Assembly (NCBI GenBank): GCA_023383795.1
Contig: JAHDYJ010000001.1
Span: 95,266 to 159,265 of the forward strand
DNA length: 64,000 bases
Direction of reading: 5' to 3'
Source of the DNA: Burkholderiales bacterium
GTDB taxonomy: Bacteria > Pseudomonadota > Gammaproteobacteria > Burkholderiales > SG8-39
Positions 13,500-24,733 of the stretch are shown piece after piece (positions within the stretch are counted from its first letter, which is position 1; each line of letters starts with the position of its first letter). Both the position numbers and the translations under genes were made by a program. Under the pieces are notes generated by a model, which saw nothing but the letters and a program-made list of their open reading frames with translations, was not told the DNA's origin and ran no database searches.

Positions 13500-14882
13500 T
13501 TGGTCAGGCTGTTCCAGCATCAGTTGCCCGTCGTGACGCTGCTGCGTCTGGTGCTCGAGGCGAGCTTCTTCTTCATGGCGATCATCATGGGCGTGATGCT
13601 CCACCGCCGCGGCCTCGCTCCGCCGTACGACGTGGTGCCGGCCGCGATGCTCTTCTCGGGCGTGATGGTCGCGGCGATCAACCTCTTCGGCATCTACCAG
13701 CGCGGCCCGGACTCGCGGCCGGTCGGCGTGGCGGCGCGCCTCGCGCTCGCGGTGATCGCCGGCGTTCCGGCGGCCTACGCCGCGTTCAACTTCGTGCCCG
13801 AGGGCCACGCCTACCAGGATGCGCTCGGGCTCACGATCGTCATCGCGCTCGGCGGCATGCTCGTGCTGCGCCGCGGCTTCCTGGACAGCGTCGACTCGAA
13901 GCTCTTCGCCCACCGCGTGCTCGTGCTCGGCACCGGCGCGAGCGCCAGGAGCGTCGCCGAGGCGCTGGCCGAGATGGGCGGTCCCGCGCTGAGCTTCGTC
14001 GGCTTCTATCCGCTCGCTTCGGCCGAGAAGGACGCGGTCCCGCCCGAGCGCGTCCTGGCGACGACCGAAGCGCTGCAGGCCACCGTGGCGCGCTACCGCG
14101 TGAACGAGGTGATCGTCGCGGTGCAGGAGCGGCGCGGCGGCGTGCTTCCGCTCGGCGAGCTGCTCGGGTGCCGGCTGAGCGGCGTGCGGGTGACCGACCT
14201 CACCAGCTTCTTCGAGCGCACGCGCGGCGAGTTCCCGATCGAGTCGCTGAAGGCGAGCCACCTGATCTTCGGCGAAGGCTTCCGTCAAGGCCGCGTCCGC
14301 ACCGTGCTCAAGCGCGCGTTCGACCTGGTCGCATCGCTTTTCCTCTTCGTGATCTTCGCGCCGGTCATGGTGCTCACGGCGATCGCGATCAAGCTCGAGA
14401 GCCCGGGGCCGGTGATCTATCGCCAGGAGCGCGTCGGCGCGCGGGGACGGGTGTTCAACATCCTCAAGTTCCGCAGCATGCGCGCCGACGCGGAGCATGA
14501 CGGCCAGCCGCGCTGGGCCGCGGCGGACGACGACCGCGTCACGCGCGTCGGGCGCTTCATCCGGCGCATGCGCATCGACGAGCTGCCGCAGCTCTTCAAC
14601 GTGCTCGCCGGCGACATGAGCCTGGTCGGGCCGCGCCCCGAGCGGCCCTACTTCGTCGAGCAGCTCACGCAGCAGATCCCGTTCTACGGGCTGCGGCACA
14701 GCGTGAAGCCCGGCATCACCGGCTGGGCGCAGGTCCGCTACAACTACGGCGCGACCTTCGAGGACTCGGTGCGCAAGCTCCAGTACGAGCTGTACTACGT
14801 CAAGAACCACTCGCTGGCGCTCGACGTGGTGATCCTGATCGAGACGATCGGCGTCGTCCTGGGCGGGAAGGGCGCGCGCTGA
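13500..14882 (+). CDS. PEP-CTERM-associated sugar transferase (EpsB/WcaJ type)
   Basis: A protein of 460 residues. It has an N-terminal bundle of about four membrane segments, a Rossmann-like middle domain (HRVLVLGTGASARSVAEAL), and a C-terminal bacterial sugar transferase domain from about residue 265: KRAFDLVASLFLF, ESPGPVIYRQERVG, KFRSMRADAE, DELPQLFNVL, SLVGPRPERP and KPGITGWAQVRY. It transfers the first sugar-1-phosphate onto undecaprenyl phosphate to begin exopolysaccharide repeat assembly. A TTG start is chosen because it follows GGAGAGAG and gives the family-like N-terminus VRLFQHQLP. Confidence 0.9.
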   Translation: MVRLFQHQLPVVTLLRLVLEASFFFMAIIMGVMLHRRGLAPPYDVVPAAMLFSGVMVAAINLFGIYQRGPDSRPVGVAARLALAVIAGVPAAYAAFNFVPEGHAYQDALGLTIVIALGGMLVLRRGFLDSVDSKLFAHRVLVLGTGASARSVAEALAEMGGPALSFVGFYPLASAEKDAVPPERVLATTEALQATVARYRVNEVIVAVQERRGGVLPLGELLGCRLSGVRVTDLTSFFERTRGEFPIESLKASHLIFGEGFRQGRVRTVLKRAFDLVASLFLFVIFAPVMVLTAIAIKLESPGPVIYRQERVGARGRVFNILKFRSMRADAEHDGQPRWAAADDDRVTRVGRFIRRMRIDELPQLFNVLAGDMSLVGPRPERPYFVEQLTQQIPFYGLRHSVKPGITGWAQVRYNYGATFEDSVRKLQYELYYVKNHSLALDVVILIETIGVVLGGKGAR

Positions 14883-14948
14883 CCGCGGCACTTGCACGGC
14901 GGGCCGGAATCCGCCGCCCGCGGCTCGAGATCGATGCTCGCAAAGAGT

Positions 14949-14984
14949 GTCGGAATGCCTTACGGCCGCGTCGAGAAGCCTTAC
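14949..14984 (+). promoter_or_regulatory. Tandem PrsR-type boxes upstream of prsK
   Basis: GTCGGAATGCCTTAC (14949-14963) and GTCGAGAAGCCTTAC (14970-14984) begin 21 bases apart, two helical turns, and end 53 bases before the prsK start. No convincing sigma-54 element follows. This placement suggests autoregulation, possibly repression or a differently built promoter. Confidence 0.5.
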
Positions 14985-15036
14985 ATTGCCCGCCGTCAAT
15001 CGTTAAGATGAGCAGGCGTGCATCACGGGGCATCCG

Positions 15037-17145
15037 ATGACGACGGAGGCGATCTTCACCCCTGCGGCCTGGAGCTACGGGCTCGGGCTGCTCGCTTTCG
15101 CGATCTTCGGCCTGCGGCTCGCCATCGGCTGGCGGCCCGGCCGGCGCGGCACGCTGCTCCTCGCGGCGGTCGGTGCGACCGCGCTCTGGGAGGGCGCGAG
15201 CTTCGCCTACGCGCTGTGGGAAACCGACGCCTGGTGGCTCGCGGCGAGGATCGCCGACGGCGTGCGCATCGGGGCATGGATCGGCTTCCTGCTCACGCTG
15301 TTCGCCGATCCCGGCACCGCAGCGCCGGAGCGGCCCTCCGGCGGGCCGCCGCGATGGATCGGCGTGCTCGCGGCCGTGGCCATCGTAACTTCGCTCGTCA
15401 CGCCGCAATCCGTGCCGATGTCCCTCGCGCCGCCGACCGCGGCGTCGCGCGCCGGCTTCGCGCTGATGCTCGCGCTTCCCATCCTCGGCCTGCTGCTGAT
15501 CGAGCAGCTGCTGCGCGGCACGCCGCGCGAGCTCCGCTGGAACATGAAGCCGCTCTACCTGGGACTCGGGGCGACGTTCGCCTTCGATCTCTTTCTCTTC
15601 GCCGATGCGCTCCTCTTCGGCCAACTGAACGGCCACGTCTGGGCCGCCCGCGGCATCGTCGCCGCGCTCGCGATCCCGTTCGTCGCGGTGGCCGCCGCGC
15701 GCAGCCGCGACTGGTCGCTCGACATGCACGTGTCGCGCGACGTGGTGTTCCACTCGACCGCGCTCCTGATCTCGGGGGTCTACCTGCTCGCGGTCGCCGG
15801 GGCGGGCTACTGGGTGCGCTACTTCGGCGGCACGTGGGGCACGACCGTCCAGGTCGCGTTCCTCTTCGCGGCGCTGCTCACGTTCGGCGTCATGCTCTCC
15901 TCCGGGAGCCTGCGCGCGCGGCTGCGCGTCTTCATCAACAAGCACTTCTTCTCCTACCGCTACGACTACCGCGCCGAGTGGCTCAAGTTCACGCGACTGC
16001 TCTCCGCCGCCGAGTCGGAAGCGAGCCTCAACGAGCGCTGCGTGCGGGCGCTCGCCGATCTCGTCGAGAGCACCGGCGGCTCGCTCTTCCTCAAGCGGCA
16101 GGAAGGGTTCAGCGAGGCGGCGCGCTGGAACACCGCCGAGGTCGCGGCGATCGAGCCGCCGGCGAGCCCGCTCGTGCGCTTCCTGGAGCGCACCGGCTGG
16201 GTGGTGAACCTCGCCGAGCATCGCAGCCGGGCGCAGCAGTACGAGGAGCTCGCGCTGCCGGAATGGCTCGGGCGGATCGCGCGCGCCTGGCTGATCGTGC
16301 CGCTCCTCTCCGGCGACGAGCTGATCGGCTTCGCCGTGCTCGCCGAGCCGCGCACGCCGATCGAGGTGAACTGGGAGGTGCGCGACCTCCTGAAGACGGC
16401 CGCGCGCCAGGCCGCGAGCTATGTCGGCCAGGTGCGCGCGGCCGAGGCGCTGCTCGAGGCGCAGAAGTTCGACGCCTTCAACCGGATGTCGGCCTTCGTC
16501 GTGCACGACCTGAAGAACCTGGTCGCGCAGCTCTCGCTGATGCTGAAGAACGCCGAGCGCCACCAGGACAAGCCCGAGTTCCGCAAGGACATGCTGGCGA
16601 CGGTCGAGCACGTCGTCGGCCGGATGAACCAGCTCCTGCTGCAGCTCCGCGCCGGGACCACGCCGATCGAGGCGCCGCGCTCGGTCTCGCTCTCCGCGCT
16701 CGCCGAGCGCATCGCGCGAGGCAAGGCCTCGCAGACGCCGGCGATCGCAGTGGATGCGCCCGCGGCGGTAACGGCATTCGGGCACGAGGACCGGCTCGAG
16801 CGGGTGATCGGCCATCTCGTGCAGAACGCGCTCGAGGCGACCCCGCCCGACGGACAGGTGGCGCTTCGCGTCTACGAGGAAGGCGACTTCGCGGTGGTCG
16901 AGGTCAGCGATACCGGCGTCGGGATGAGCCCGGAGTTCGTGCGCGAGCGCCTGTTCAAGCCGTTCCAGTCGACCAAGCCGACCGGCATGGGCATCGGCGC
17001 GTACGAGAGCGCGCAGTACGTCGGCGAGCTGGGCGGGCGCATCCTGGCCGACAGCCGCCCGCAGGGCGGCACGCTCGTCAAGGTGTTCCTGCCGCGCGCG
17101 GCCGCGCTGCGCGCCGCGGCAACCGCGGACAGGGAAGTCGCATGA
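15037..17145 (+). CDS. prsK: PrsK, PEP-CTERM system sensor histidine kinase
   Basis: A protein of 702 residues. About nine membrane segments fill residues 1-300. A GAF-like region follows (about 320-470), then the phospho-acceptor His490 in FVVHDLKNLVAQL and a HATPase domain (HLVQNALEATPPDGQV, DTGVGMSPEFV, GMGIGAYESAQYVGELGG). It senses an unknown signal at the membrane and phosphorylates PrsR, whose start overlaps this stop (ATGA). Family, topology and gene order match the PEP-CTERM regulatory system. Confidence 0.92.
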   Translation: MTTEAIFTPAAWSYGLGLLAFAIFGLRLAIGWRPGRRGTLLLAAVGATALWEGASFAYALWETDAWWLAARIADGVRIGAWIGFLLTLFADPGTAAPERPSGGPPRWIGVLAAVAIVTSLVTPQSVPMSLAPPTAASRAGFALMLALPILGLLLIEQLLRGTPRELRWNMKPLYLGLGATFAFDLFLFADALLFGQLNGHVWAARGIVAALAIPFVAVAAARSRDWSLDMHVSRDVVFHSTALLISGVYLLAVAGAGYWVRYFGGTWGTTVQVAFLFAALLTFGVMLSSGSLRARLRVFINKHFFSYRYDYRAEWLKFTRLLSAAESEASLNERCVRALADLVESTGGSLFLKRQEGFSEAARWNTAEVAAIEPPASPLVRFLERTGWVVNLAEHRSRAQQYEELALPEWLGRIARAWLIVPLLSGDELIGFAVLAEPRTPIEVNWEVRDLLKTAARQAASYVGQVRAAEALLEAQKFDAFNRMSAFVVHDLKNLVAQLSLMLKNAERHQDKPEFRKDMLATVEHVVGRMNQLLLQLRAGTTPIEAPRSVSLSALAERIARGKASQTPAIAVDAPAAVTAFGHEDRLERVIGHLVQNALEATPPDGQVALRVYEEGDFAVVEVSDTGVGMSPEFVRERLFKPFQSTKPTGMGIGAYESAQYVGELGGRILADSRPQGGTLVKVFLPRAAALRAAATADREVA

Positions 17146-18494
17146 GCGAGAAACGCCGGCCGCTGCTCTTGATCGAGGACGACCTGGCGCTGCAGAAGCA
17201 GATGCGCTGGGCGTTCGACCGGTACGAAACCGTGCTCGCCGAGGACCGCGAGAGCGCGATGACGCAGCTCCGCCGCCACGAGCCGGCGGTGGTGACGATG
17301 GACCTCGGGCTCCCGCCGCATCCGGACGACCCGAGCGAGGGGTTCGCGCTGCTGCGCGAGATACTGAACGCCGCGCCCGACACCAAAGTCATCGTGCTCA
17401 CCGGCCAGAACGACCGCGCGAACGCGGTCCGGGCGATCGGCCTCGGCGCCTACGACTTCTACGAGAAGCCCTTCGAGCCCGAGCTGCTCGGGCTGACGAT
17501 CGACCGCGCGTTCCGGCTCTACGACCTGCAGGACGAGAACCGCCGCCTCCACGCGGCGCAGGCGAAGAGCTCGCTCGCGGGGTTCCTGACCGGCGACCCG
17601 GCGATGCTGCAGATCTGCCGCACGATCGAGCGGGTCGCCGGAACGACGGCGACCGTGATGCTGCTCGGCGAGTCCGGCACCGGCAAGGAGATCCTCGCCC
17701 GCGCGCTGCACGATCTCTCGGGCCGGCGCGGCAAGCGGTTCGTCGCGATCAACTGCGCGGCGATTCCCGAGAACCTGCTCGAGAGCGAGCTCTTCGGCTT
17801 CGAGAAGGGCGCCTTCACCGGCGCGGTGAAGCAGACGCCGGGCAAGATCGAGCTCGCCCACCAGGGCACGCTGTTCCTGGACGAGGTCGGCGACCTGCCG
17901 TCGGCGCTGCAGGCGAAGCTGCTGCGGTTCCTCCAGGAGCGGGTCATCGAGCGCGTCGGCGGCCGCGAGGAGATCGCCGTGGACACGCGCGTCGTGTGCG
18001 CGACGCACCAGAACCTCAAGGACCTGATCGCCGCGAACCGCTTCCGCGAGGATCTCTACTACCGCATCGCCGAGATCGTGATCGACATTCCGCCGCTGCG
18101 CAGCCGCAAGGGCGACGCGAGCCTGCTCGCGCACGCGTTCGTGCGCAAGTTCGCCGAGGAGCAGCGCCGCGCTTCGATGACGATCCTGCCCGAGGCGCTC
18201 TCGGCGATCGACGCCCAGCCGTGGCCCGGCAACGTGCGCGAGCTCGAGAACTGCGTGAAGCGGGCGGTGATCATGGCGGACTCGAACGTGCTGAAAGCCG
18301 CCGACTTCGGCCTCGAGCCGGTGTCGGGCAACGGCGAGGCGCTCAACCTGCGCGAGGTGCGCGAGCGCGCCGAGAAGGACGCAGTGATCAAGGTGCTCGG
18401 TCGCGCGAACGGCAACATGACGCGGGCGGCGGAGCTCCTCGGCGTGAGCCGGCCGACGCTCTACGATCTGATCAACCGCTTCGGGCTCAAGTAG
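17142..18494 (+). CDS. prsR: PrsR, sigma-54-dependent PEP-CTERM response regulator
   Basis: A protein of 450 residues. The receiver domain has Asp54 in TMDLGLPP. The AAA+ domain has Walker A GESGTGKE at 176-183, the sigma-54 contact loop GAFTGA at 223-228 and Walker [12 protein letters not shown]-terminal FIS-type helix-turn-helix ends the protein ([19 protein letters not shown]). It therefore activates RNA polymerase holding sigma-54. All four PEP-CTERM genes here have a -24/-12 element with a GTCGG-N6-TTAC box upstream, the geometry expected for PrsR enhancer sites. Confidence 0.93.
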   Translation: MSEKRRPLLLIEDDLALQKQMRWAFDRYETVLAEDRESAMTQLRRHEPAVVTMDLGLPPHPDDPSEGFALLREILNAAPDTKVIVLTGQNDRANAVRAIGLGAYDFYEKPFEPELLGLTIDRAFRLYDLQDENRRLHAAQAKSSLAGFLTGDPAMLQICRTIERVAGTTATVMLLGESGTGKEILARALHDLSGRRGKRFVAINCAAIPENLLESELFGFEKGAFTGAVKQTPGKIELAHQGTLFLDEVGDLPSALQAKLLRFLQERVIERVGGREEIAVDTRVVCATHQNLKDLIAANRFREDLYYRIAEIVIDIPPLRSRKGDASLLAHAFVRKFAEEQRRASMTILPEALSAIDAQPWPGNVRELENCVKRAVIMADSNVLKAADFGLEPVSGNGEALNLREVRERAEKDAVIKVLGRANGNMTRAAELLGVSRPTLYDLINRFGLK

Positions 18495-18524
18495 TCCGTC
18501 GCACAACCCGACCGGTTACCCGAC

Positions 18525-21302
18525 ATGCATCTGCGAACCCGACGCTTCCGCCCTCTCGCCGCGCTCCTCGCGTGCGCCGCCCTGCTCGTAGCCGGCTGCA
18601 GCGAAAAGCCCGAGGCGATGGTGGCCTCCGCCAAGAGCTACATCGCGAAGGGGGAGCTGAACGCCGCCGCGATCCAGCTCAAGAACGCGCTGCAGCAGAC
18701 GCCGCAGGACGCCGAGGCGCGCTATCTGCTCGGCACGACGCTGCTCGCCACCGGCGATCCGGTCTCCGCCGAGAAGGAGTTGCGCCGCGCGCTCGAGTAC
18801 GGCTACTCGCCCGACGCGGCGTATCCCGCACTCGCGCGCGCCCTCCTCGCTCAGGGCGCAGCGGCGAAGCTGATCGACGAGCTCGCCGCCCGGAAGCTCG
18901 CCGACGCCGCAGCCCAGGCGGAGCTCCTCGCCGTCGTCGCCGAGGCCTACATCCAGACCCGCAAGCCGGACGAGGCGCGCGCCGCCTACGCCGCCGCGGT
19001 ACGTTCCGACCCGAGCTCCCCGAAGGCGCAGCTCGGTCAAGCATGGGTCAAGGTGCTCGACGGCGACGCCGACGCGGCGGCCACGATCGCGGATCGGGTG
19101 ATCGCGACCTCGCCGGAGTTCGTCGAGGCGCTCGTGCTCAAGGGGGAGCTGCTGGCGTCGAAAGGCGACCGCCGCGGCGCCATCGCGGCGTTCGAGGAGG
19201 TGATCAGGATCCGCCCGAGTCACGTGCCCGCGCACTACAGCCGCGTCGGGCTGCTCACACGCGAGCGGGAGCTCGACCGCGCCGCGGCTGCGCTCGCGGA
19301 CATGAAGAAGGTCGCTCCGCGCGATCCGCGCACGTTCTTCGCCGCGGCGCTCCTCGCCGTCGCGCAGGGCAGGCCGGCGGATGCGCGCGAACCGCTCGCG
19401 CAGATCCTGCGCGCGGCCCCGAACCACGTGCCGTCGCTCGTGCTCGCCGGGACGGTGGAGTACCAGCTGAAGGCGTACACCGTCGCGGAGTCGCACTTTC
19501 GCAAGGCGCTCGCCCAGGCCCCGCAGCTCGCCTACGGGCGGCGCATGCTGACGATGACCTACCTGCGCACGGGGCAGCCGCAGAACGCGATGGAGACGTT
19601 CCAGCCGCTGCTCAAGCAGGCCGCCGACGACCCGCGCCTGCTCTCGCTCGCCGGCGAGGTGTACCTCGCCAACAACCAGCTCGACGATGCGGCGACGTTC
19701 TTCCGCAAGGCCGTCGCGGTCGATCCGAAGAGCTCGGCGGCGCGCACGCGCCTCGGCCAGGTGCGGCTCGCCACGGGCGACACGGACCAGGCGATCCAGG
19801 ATCTCGAGGCGGCCTCCGCGGCGGACGAAGGCCACGTCCAGGCCGATCTCGCGCTGATCATCAACTACATGCGCAGCCGCGAGTACGACAAGGCGCTCGC
19901 GGCCGCGGCGAATCTCGAGAAGAAGCAGCCCGACAGTCCGCTCACCTACAACCTCAAGGCCGCGATCTACCTCGCCAAGCGCGACGCACCCAATGCCCGT
20001 GCCAACCTCGAGCGCGCGCTCTCCCTCAAGCCCGACTACGCGCCCGCGCTCTACAACCTGGCCCGCCTCGATCTGGCGGAGAAGAAGCCCGACCAGGCGC
20101 GCAAGCGCTACGAGGCGATTCTCGCCAAGGACCCGTCGAACGAGACGGCGCTGCTCGGGCTCGCGGATCTGCTCACGGCGACGCGGGCGCCGCGCGAGGA
20201 GGTCGGCGCGCTCCTGCAGAAGGCCGTGACTGCCAATCCGTCCTCGGTGCGCGCACGCATCGCCCTGATCAGCTTCCACCTGCAGGGCGGCGACGCCGCG
20301 AACGGCCTGACCACGGCCCAGCAGGCGCAGGCCGCGTTCCCCGAGAACGTGCGGCTCCTGGAGCTCCTCGGGCTCGCCCAGCTCGCCTCGGGCGACACCA
20401 ACTCGGCGATCGCCACGTTCGGGAAGCTCGGGTCGGCGGCGCCGAACTCGCCGGCGCCGCTGCTGCGGCTCGCCGCCGCGCAGCTTGCGTCCAAGGACAT
20501 CAACGCGGCGATCCAGAGCCTGCGCAAGGCGCTCGAGCTCAATCCGGACCTGGTGCCGGTGCGGCAGCAGCTCGCGGCGCTCCAATTGCAGCAGGGACGT
20601 CCCGATGCGGCTCTCGCCGAGGCGAGGACGGTGCAGAAGCGCATGCCCGATCAGGCCGTCGGCTACGTGCTCGAGGGCGACGTGCAGGTCGCGCAGAAGA
20701 AATGGCCCGAGGCCGAGCGCGCCTATCGCGAAGCCCTGAAGCACGGCAAGTCCACCGCCGTCGCGGCGCGGTTGCACACCGTGCTGGTGACCGCCGGCAA
20801 GCAGAAGGAGGCCGACGCGTTCGCGCAAGCCTGGCTGAAGGAGCAGCCGAAGGACGCCGCGTTCCACCTCTATCTCGCCGATCGCAGCCTGCGCACGAAG
20901 GACTTCGCCGCCGCCGCCCGGCACAACAAGGCCGTGCTCGAGATCCAGCCGAAGAACGCGATCGCCCTCAACAACCTCGCATGGGTGTCGGGACAGCTCG
21001 GCGATCCGAAGGCGGTCGAATACGCCGAGCAGGCGCTCGCGATCGCGCCGCAGAGTCCGGCCGTCCAGGACACGCTCGGCTGGCTGCTCGTCGAGCGGGG
21101 CGACGTCGCGCGCGGCCTCGAGCTGCTCAAGAAGGCCGCGGCCGGGGCGCCGAACGCGGGCGAAGTGCGGCTTCACCTCGCGAAGGCGCTGATCAAGGCA
21201 GGCGACAAGGGCGCCGCGCGCAAGGAGCTCGAGGCGATCGTGAAGCTCGAGCGGCAGCCGGCGGCGCGCGCCGAGGCGGAGAAGCTGCTTGCGACCCTCT
21301 GA
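18525..21302 (+). CDS. prsT: PrsT, PEP-CTERM system TPR lipoprotein
   Basis: A protein of 925 residues. Its lipoprotein signal has the lipobox LVAGC with Cys25. The rest is a continuous run of about 25 TPR-like helical hairpins (for example AEARYLLGTTLLATGDPVSAEKEL, ALNNLAWVSGQLGDPKAVEYAEQAL). It starts 30 bases after prsR and is probably co-transcribed. TPR lipoproteins of this family accompany PrsK/PrsR and are thought to help assembly or export of the EPS/PEP-CTERM matrix at the outer membrane; the exact role is not known. Confidence 0.92.
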   Translation: MHLRTRRFRPLAALLACAALLVAGCSEKPEAMVASAKSYIAKGELNAAAIQLKNALQQTPQDAEARYLLGTTLLATGDPVSAEKELRRALEYGYSPDAAYPALARALLAQGAAAKLIDELAARKLADAAAQAELLAVVAEAYIQTRKPDEARAAYAAAVRSDPSSPKAQLGQAWVKVLDGDADAAATIADRVIATSPEFVEALVLKGELLASKGDRRGAIAAFEEVIRIRPSHVPAHYSRVGLLTRERELDRAAAALADMKKVAPRDPRTFFAAALLAVAQGRPADAREPLAQILRAAPNHVPSLVLAGTVEYQLKAYTVAESHFRKALAQAPQLAYGRRMLTMTYLRTGQPQNAMETFQPLLKQAADDPRLLSLAGEVYLANNQLDDAATFFRKAVAVDPKSSAARTRLGQVRLATGDTDQAIQDLEAASAADEGHVQADLALIINYMRSREYDKALAAAANLEKKQPDSPLTYNLKAAIYLAKRDAPNARANLERALSLKPDYAPALYNLARLDLAEKKPDQARKRYEAILAKDPSNETALLGLADLLTATRAPREEVGALLQKAVTANPSSVRARIALISFHLQGGDAANGLTTAQQAQAAFPENVRLLELLGLAQLASGDTNSAIATFGKLGSAAPNSPAPLLRLAAAQLASKDINAAIQSLRKALELNPDLVPVRQQLAALQLQQGRPDAALAEARTVQKRMPDQAVGYVLEGDVQVAQKKWPEAERAYREALKHGKSTAVAARLHTVLVTAGKQKEADAFAQAWLKEQPKDAAFHLYLADRSLRTKDFAAAARHNKAVLEIQPKNAIALNNLAWVSGQLGDPKAVEYAEQALAIAPQSPAVQDTLGWLLVERGDVARGLELLKKAAAGAPNAGEVRLHLAKALIKAGDKGAARKELEAIVKLERQPAARAEAEKLLATL

Positions 21303-21318
21303 TACGCCCGTGCATGCC

Positions 21319-21405
21319 CCATCCCCGCGCGAGCGGGGATGCGCCCAGCCTGTGCCCGGCGCAGACCCGAATTCCCGCCCCCGATACGGGCACGCGGGAA
21401 TGACG
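21319..21405. repeat. ATTCCCGC-type inverted repeats
   Basis: One hairpin near 21325-21345 (ATCCCCGCGCGAGCGGGGAT) is followed by GAATTCCCGC ... GCGGGAATGACG at 21369-21404. Related elements occur at 26829-26913 and 29809-29836. Confidence 0.5.
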
Positions 21406-21449
21406 ACCTTGCGCCGGAATGACCGCGTTCTGCAACGGCTCCTTACGCC

Positions 21450-22730
<1,281 letters not shown>

Positions 22731-22742
22731 CGGGCGCAGATC

Positions 22743-23843
22743 GTGGAAGGCGAATCGCGAATCGCGAGCGACGGGCCGCCGCCGGGCGGCGCGAGCCGCC
22801 TCGCGGAGGCGCTGAGGCGCAAGCCGCGGCGCTGGCTCGTCACCGGCAGCGCCGGCTTCATCGGCTCGCACCTGCTTGAGGCGCTGCTGCGCGCCGGGCA
22901 GACGGTGGTGAGCGTCGACAACTTCGCCACCGGGTCGCGCGCGAACCTGAAGGAAGTGCGCGCGGCGGTCGGCGAGGACGCCTGGCTCAGGCACATCTTC
23001 ATCGAGGGCGACCTCGCCCAGCCCGACATCTGCCGCGACGCCTGCCGCGTGGCCGACGCGATCGTCCACATGGCCGCGCTCGGCTCGGTGCCGCGCTCGA
23101 TCGCCGATCCGATCGCGACCAACGCCGCGAACGTCGACGCCTTCGTCAACCTGCTCGCGGCCGCCCGCGAGACCGGCGTCAAGCGCGTCGTGTACGCTTC
23201 CTCGAGCGCGGTCTACGGCGACCATCCGGGCCTCCCCAAGGTCGAGGACCTCGTCGGCCGGCCGCTGTCGCCCTACGCCGTGAGCAAGTGCGCGAACGAG
23301 CTCTATGCCGAGGTATTCGGGCGCTGCTACGGCATGGAGCTCCTCGGGCTGCGCTACTTCAACGTGTTCGGGCCGCGGCAGGATCCGGAAGGACCGTACG
23401 CCGCGGTCATCCCGTGCTGGGTGCGCGCGATGCTGCGCGGCGAGCCGGTGTTCATGAACGGCGACGGCGAGACGACGCGCGACTTCTGCTACGTCGCGAA
23501 CGTGGTGCAGGCGACCCTGCTCGCGGCGACCACCGAGGCGCCGGAGGCGCTGAACCAGGTGTACAACGTCGCGGTCGGCGGCCGCACCTCGCTCGATACG
23601 CTGTTCCGGATGCTGCGCGATTCGCTCGCCGAGCGCTTCGAGCAGACGCGCGCGATCGGCCCCGAGTACCGCGACTTCCGGCCAGGCGACGTGCGCCACT
23701 CCCAGGCCGACGTGTCGAAGGCGCGGCGGCTCCTCGGGTACGAGCCCACGCACGACCTCGCCGCCGGCCTGCGCGAGGCGCTGCCGTGGTACGTGAGCAA
23801 TCTCGCGGGCGAGCGCCGGTCCGCGATGCTGGCGCAGGGTTGA
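22743..23843 (+). CDS. tviC: UDP-N-acetylglucosaminuronate 4-epimerase-like (TviC/WbpP type)
   Basis: About 366 residues from a GTG. An extended-SDR fold: [19 protein letters not shown] for NAD binding, catalytic SSSAVYGD and [15 protein letters not shown] (Y-x3-K), and [13 protein letters not shown] with [10 protein letters not shown] at the UDP-sugar site. The about 35-residue N-terminal extension and the overall pattern match the TviC/WbpP group that uses N-acetylated UDP-sugars. It follows the dehydrogenase by 12 bases, so both likely feed the same EPS precursor. Confidence 0.85.
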   Translation: MEGESRIASDGPPPGGASRLAEALRRKPRRWLVTGSAGFIGSHLLEALLRAGQTVVSVDNFATGSRANLKEVRAAVGEDAWLRHIFIEGDLAQPDICRDACRVADAIVHMAALGSVPRSIADPIATNAANVDAFVNLLAAARETGVKRVVYASSSAVYGDHPGLPKVEDLVGRPLSPYAVSKCANELYAEVFGRCYGMELLGLRYFNVFGPRQDPEGPYAAVIPCWVRAMLRGEPVFMNGDGETTRDFCYVANVVQATLLAATTEAPEALNQVYNVAVGGRTSLDTLFRMLRDSLAERFEQTRAIGPEYRDFRPGDVRHSQADVSKARRLLGYEPTHDLAAGLREALPWYVSNLAGERRSAMLAQG

Positions 23844-23848
23844 GCCGC

Positions 23849-24733
23849 ATGGAGCGACGCTGCCTGCGCGCGATGGTGCCGGCGATGTTCGCATGCGCCG
23901 CCGCAGCGCCGCCGCTCGCGTCGGCAGGGCAGGGTGCGCCCGCCGCCCGCGAGCTGGTCGCACTGGCCGTCGCGCACGAGCACGGCGAGGGCGTCGCCAA
24001 GAACCAGGCGAAGGCCGCGGCGCTGTACTGCGAGGCCGCACGCGCGGGCGACGCCGAGGCGCAGTACGGCCTCGGCTGGATGTACGCGAACGGCCGCGGG
24101 CTCGCGCGCGACGACGCCGCGGCCGCCGCCCTCTTCGCGCTCGCCGCAGCGCAGGGCCATGCGCACGCCGAACGCATGCTGGCGCGCGTCGGCCCCCCGG
24201 CTGCGACGCTGCCGGAATGCATGCGGCCCGAGCCGGCCGCGCTCTCGCCCGGGTTCGAGATCCCAGCCGACTGGCCGCCGCACAAGCGCCGCGTCGCGGC
24301 GCTCGTGCAGGAGCTCGCCCCGCAGTACGCGGTGCGCCCGGAGCTCGCGCTCGCGGTGATCCGCGAGGAGTCGAACTTCGACGCGCGGGCGCGCTCGCAC
24401 AGGAACGCGCAGGGGTTGATGCAGCTCATCCCGGAGACCGCCCGGCGCTTCGGCGTGCGTAACGCCTTCGACCCGAAGGACAACGTGCGCGGCGGGCTCG
24501 CCTACCTGCGGTGGCTGCTCTCGTACTATCGCGGGCGCGTCAGCTACGCCCTCGCGGCCTACAATGCCGGCGAGCGCGTCGTCGATCGCTTCCACGGCGT
24601 GCCGCCGTATCCGGAGACGCAAGGCTACGTCCGCCGCATCATGAGCGCTCTGCGCATGGAGCACCATCCCTTCGACGAGGAGCTCGTCGCGCCCTCGCCG
24701 GTGCTGGCCGCGACGGCCCGCAGCGCGCGATGA
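23849..24733 (+). CDS. Lytic transglycosylase with Sel1-type repeats
   Basis: A protein of 294 residues. A signal peptide precedes two Sel1-like repeats (AVAHEHGEGVAKNQAKAAAL and AQYGLGWMYANGRGLARDDAAAAALF, residues 35-105). A C-terminal SLT domain has the catalytic Glu in AVIREESNFD, then GLMQLIPETARRFGV and SYALAAYNAG. It should cleave peptidoglycan glycan strands in the periplasm. It starts 5 bases after the epimerase and overlaps the protease gene (ATGA), so it belongs to the EPS operon and may open the wall for an export complex. Confidence 0.85.
   Translation: MERRCLRAMVPAMFACAAAAPPLASAGQGAPAARELVALAVAHEHGEGVAKNQAKAAALYCEAARAGDAEAQYGLGWMYANGRGLARDDAAAAALFALAAAQGHAHAERMLARVGPPAATLPECMRPEPAALSPGFEIPADWPPHKRRVAALVQELAPQYAVRPELALAVIREESNFDARARSHRNAQGLMQLIPETARRFGVRNAFDPKDNVRGGLAYLRWLLSYYRGRVSYALAAYNAGERVVDRFHGVPPYPETQGYVRRIMSALRMEHHPFDEELVAPSPVLAATARSAR

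Noticed and set aside
14886-14902. GG-N10-GC upstream of prsK as a sigma-54 promoter
   Set aside because: It lacks the TTGC -12 element, lies upstream of the PrsR-type boxes instead of downstream, and is about 140 bases from the start.
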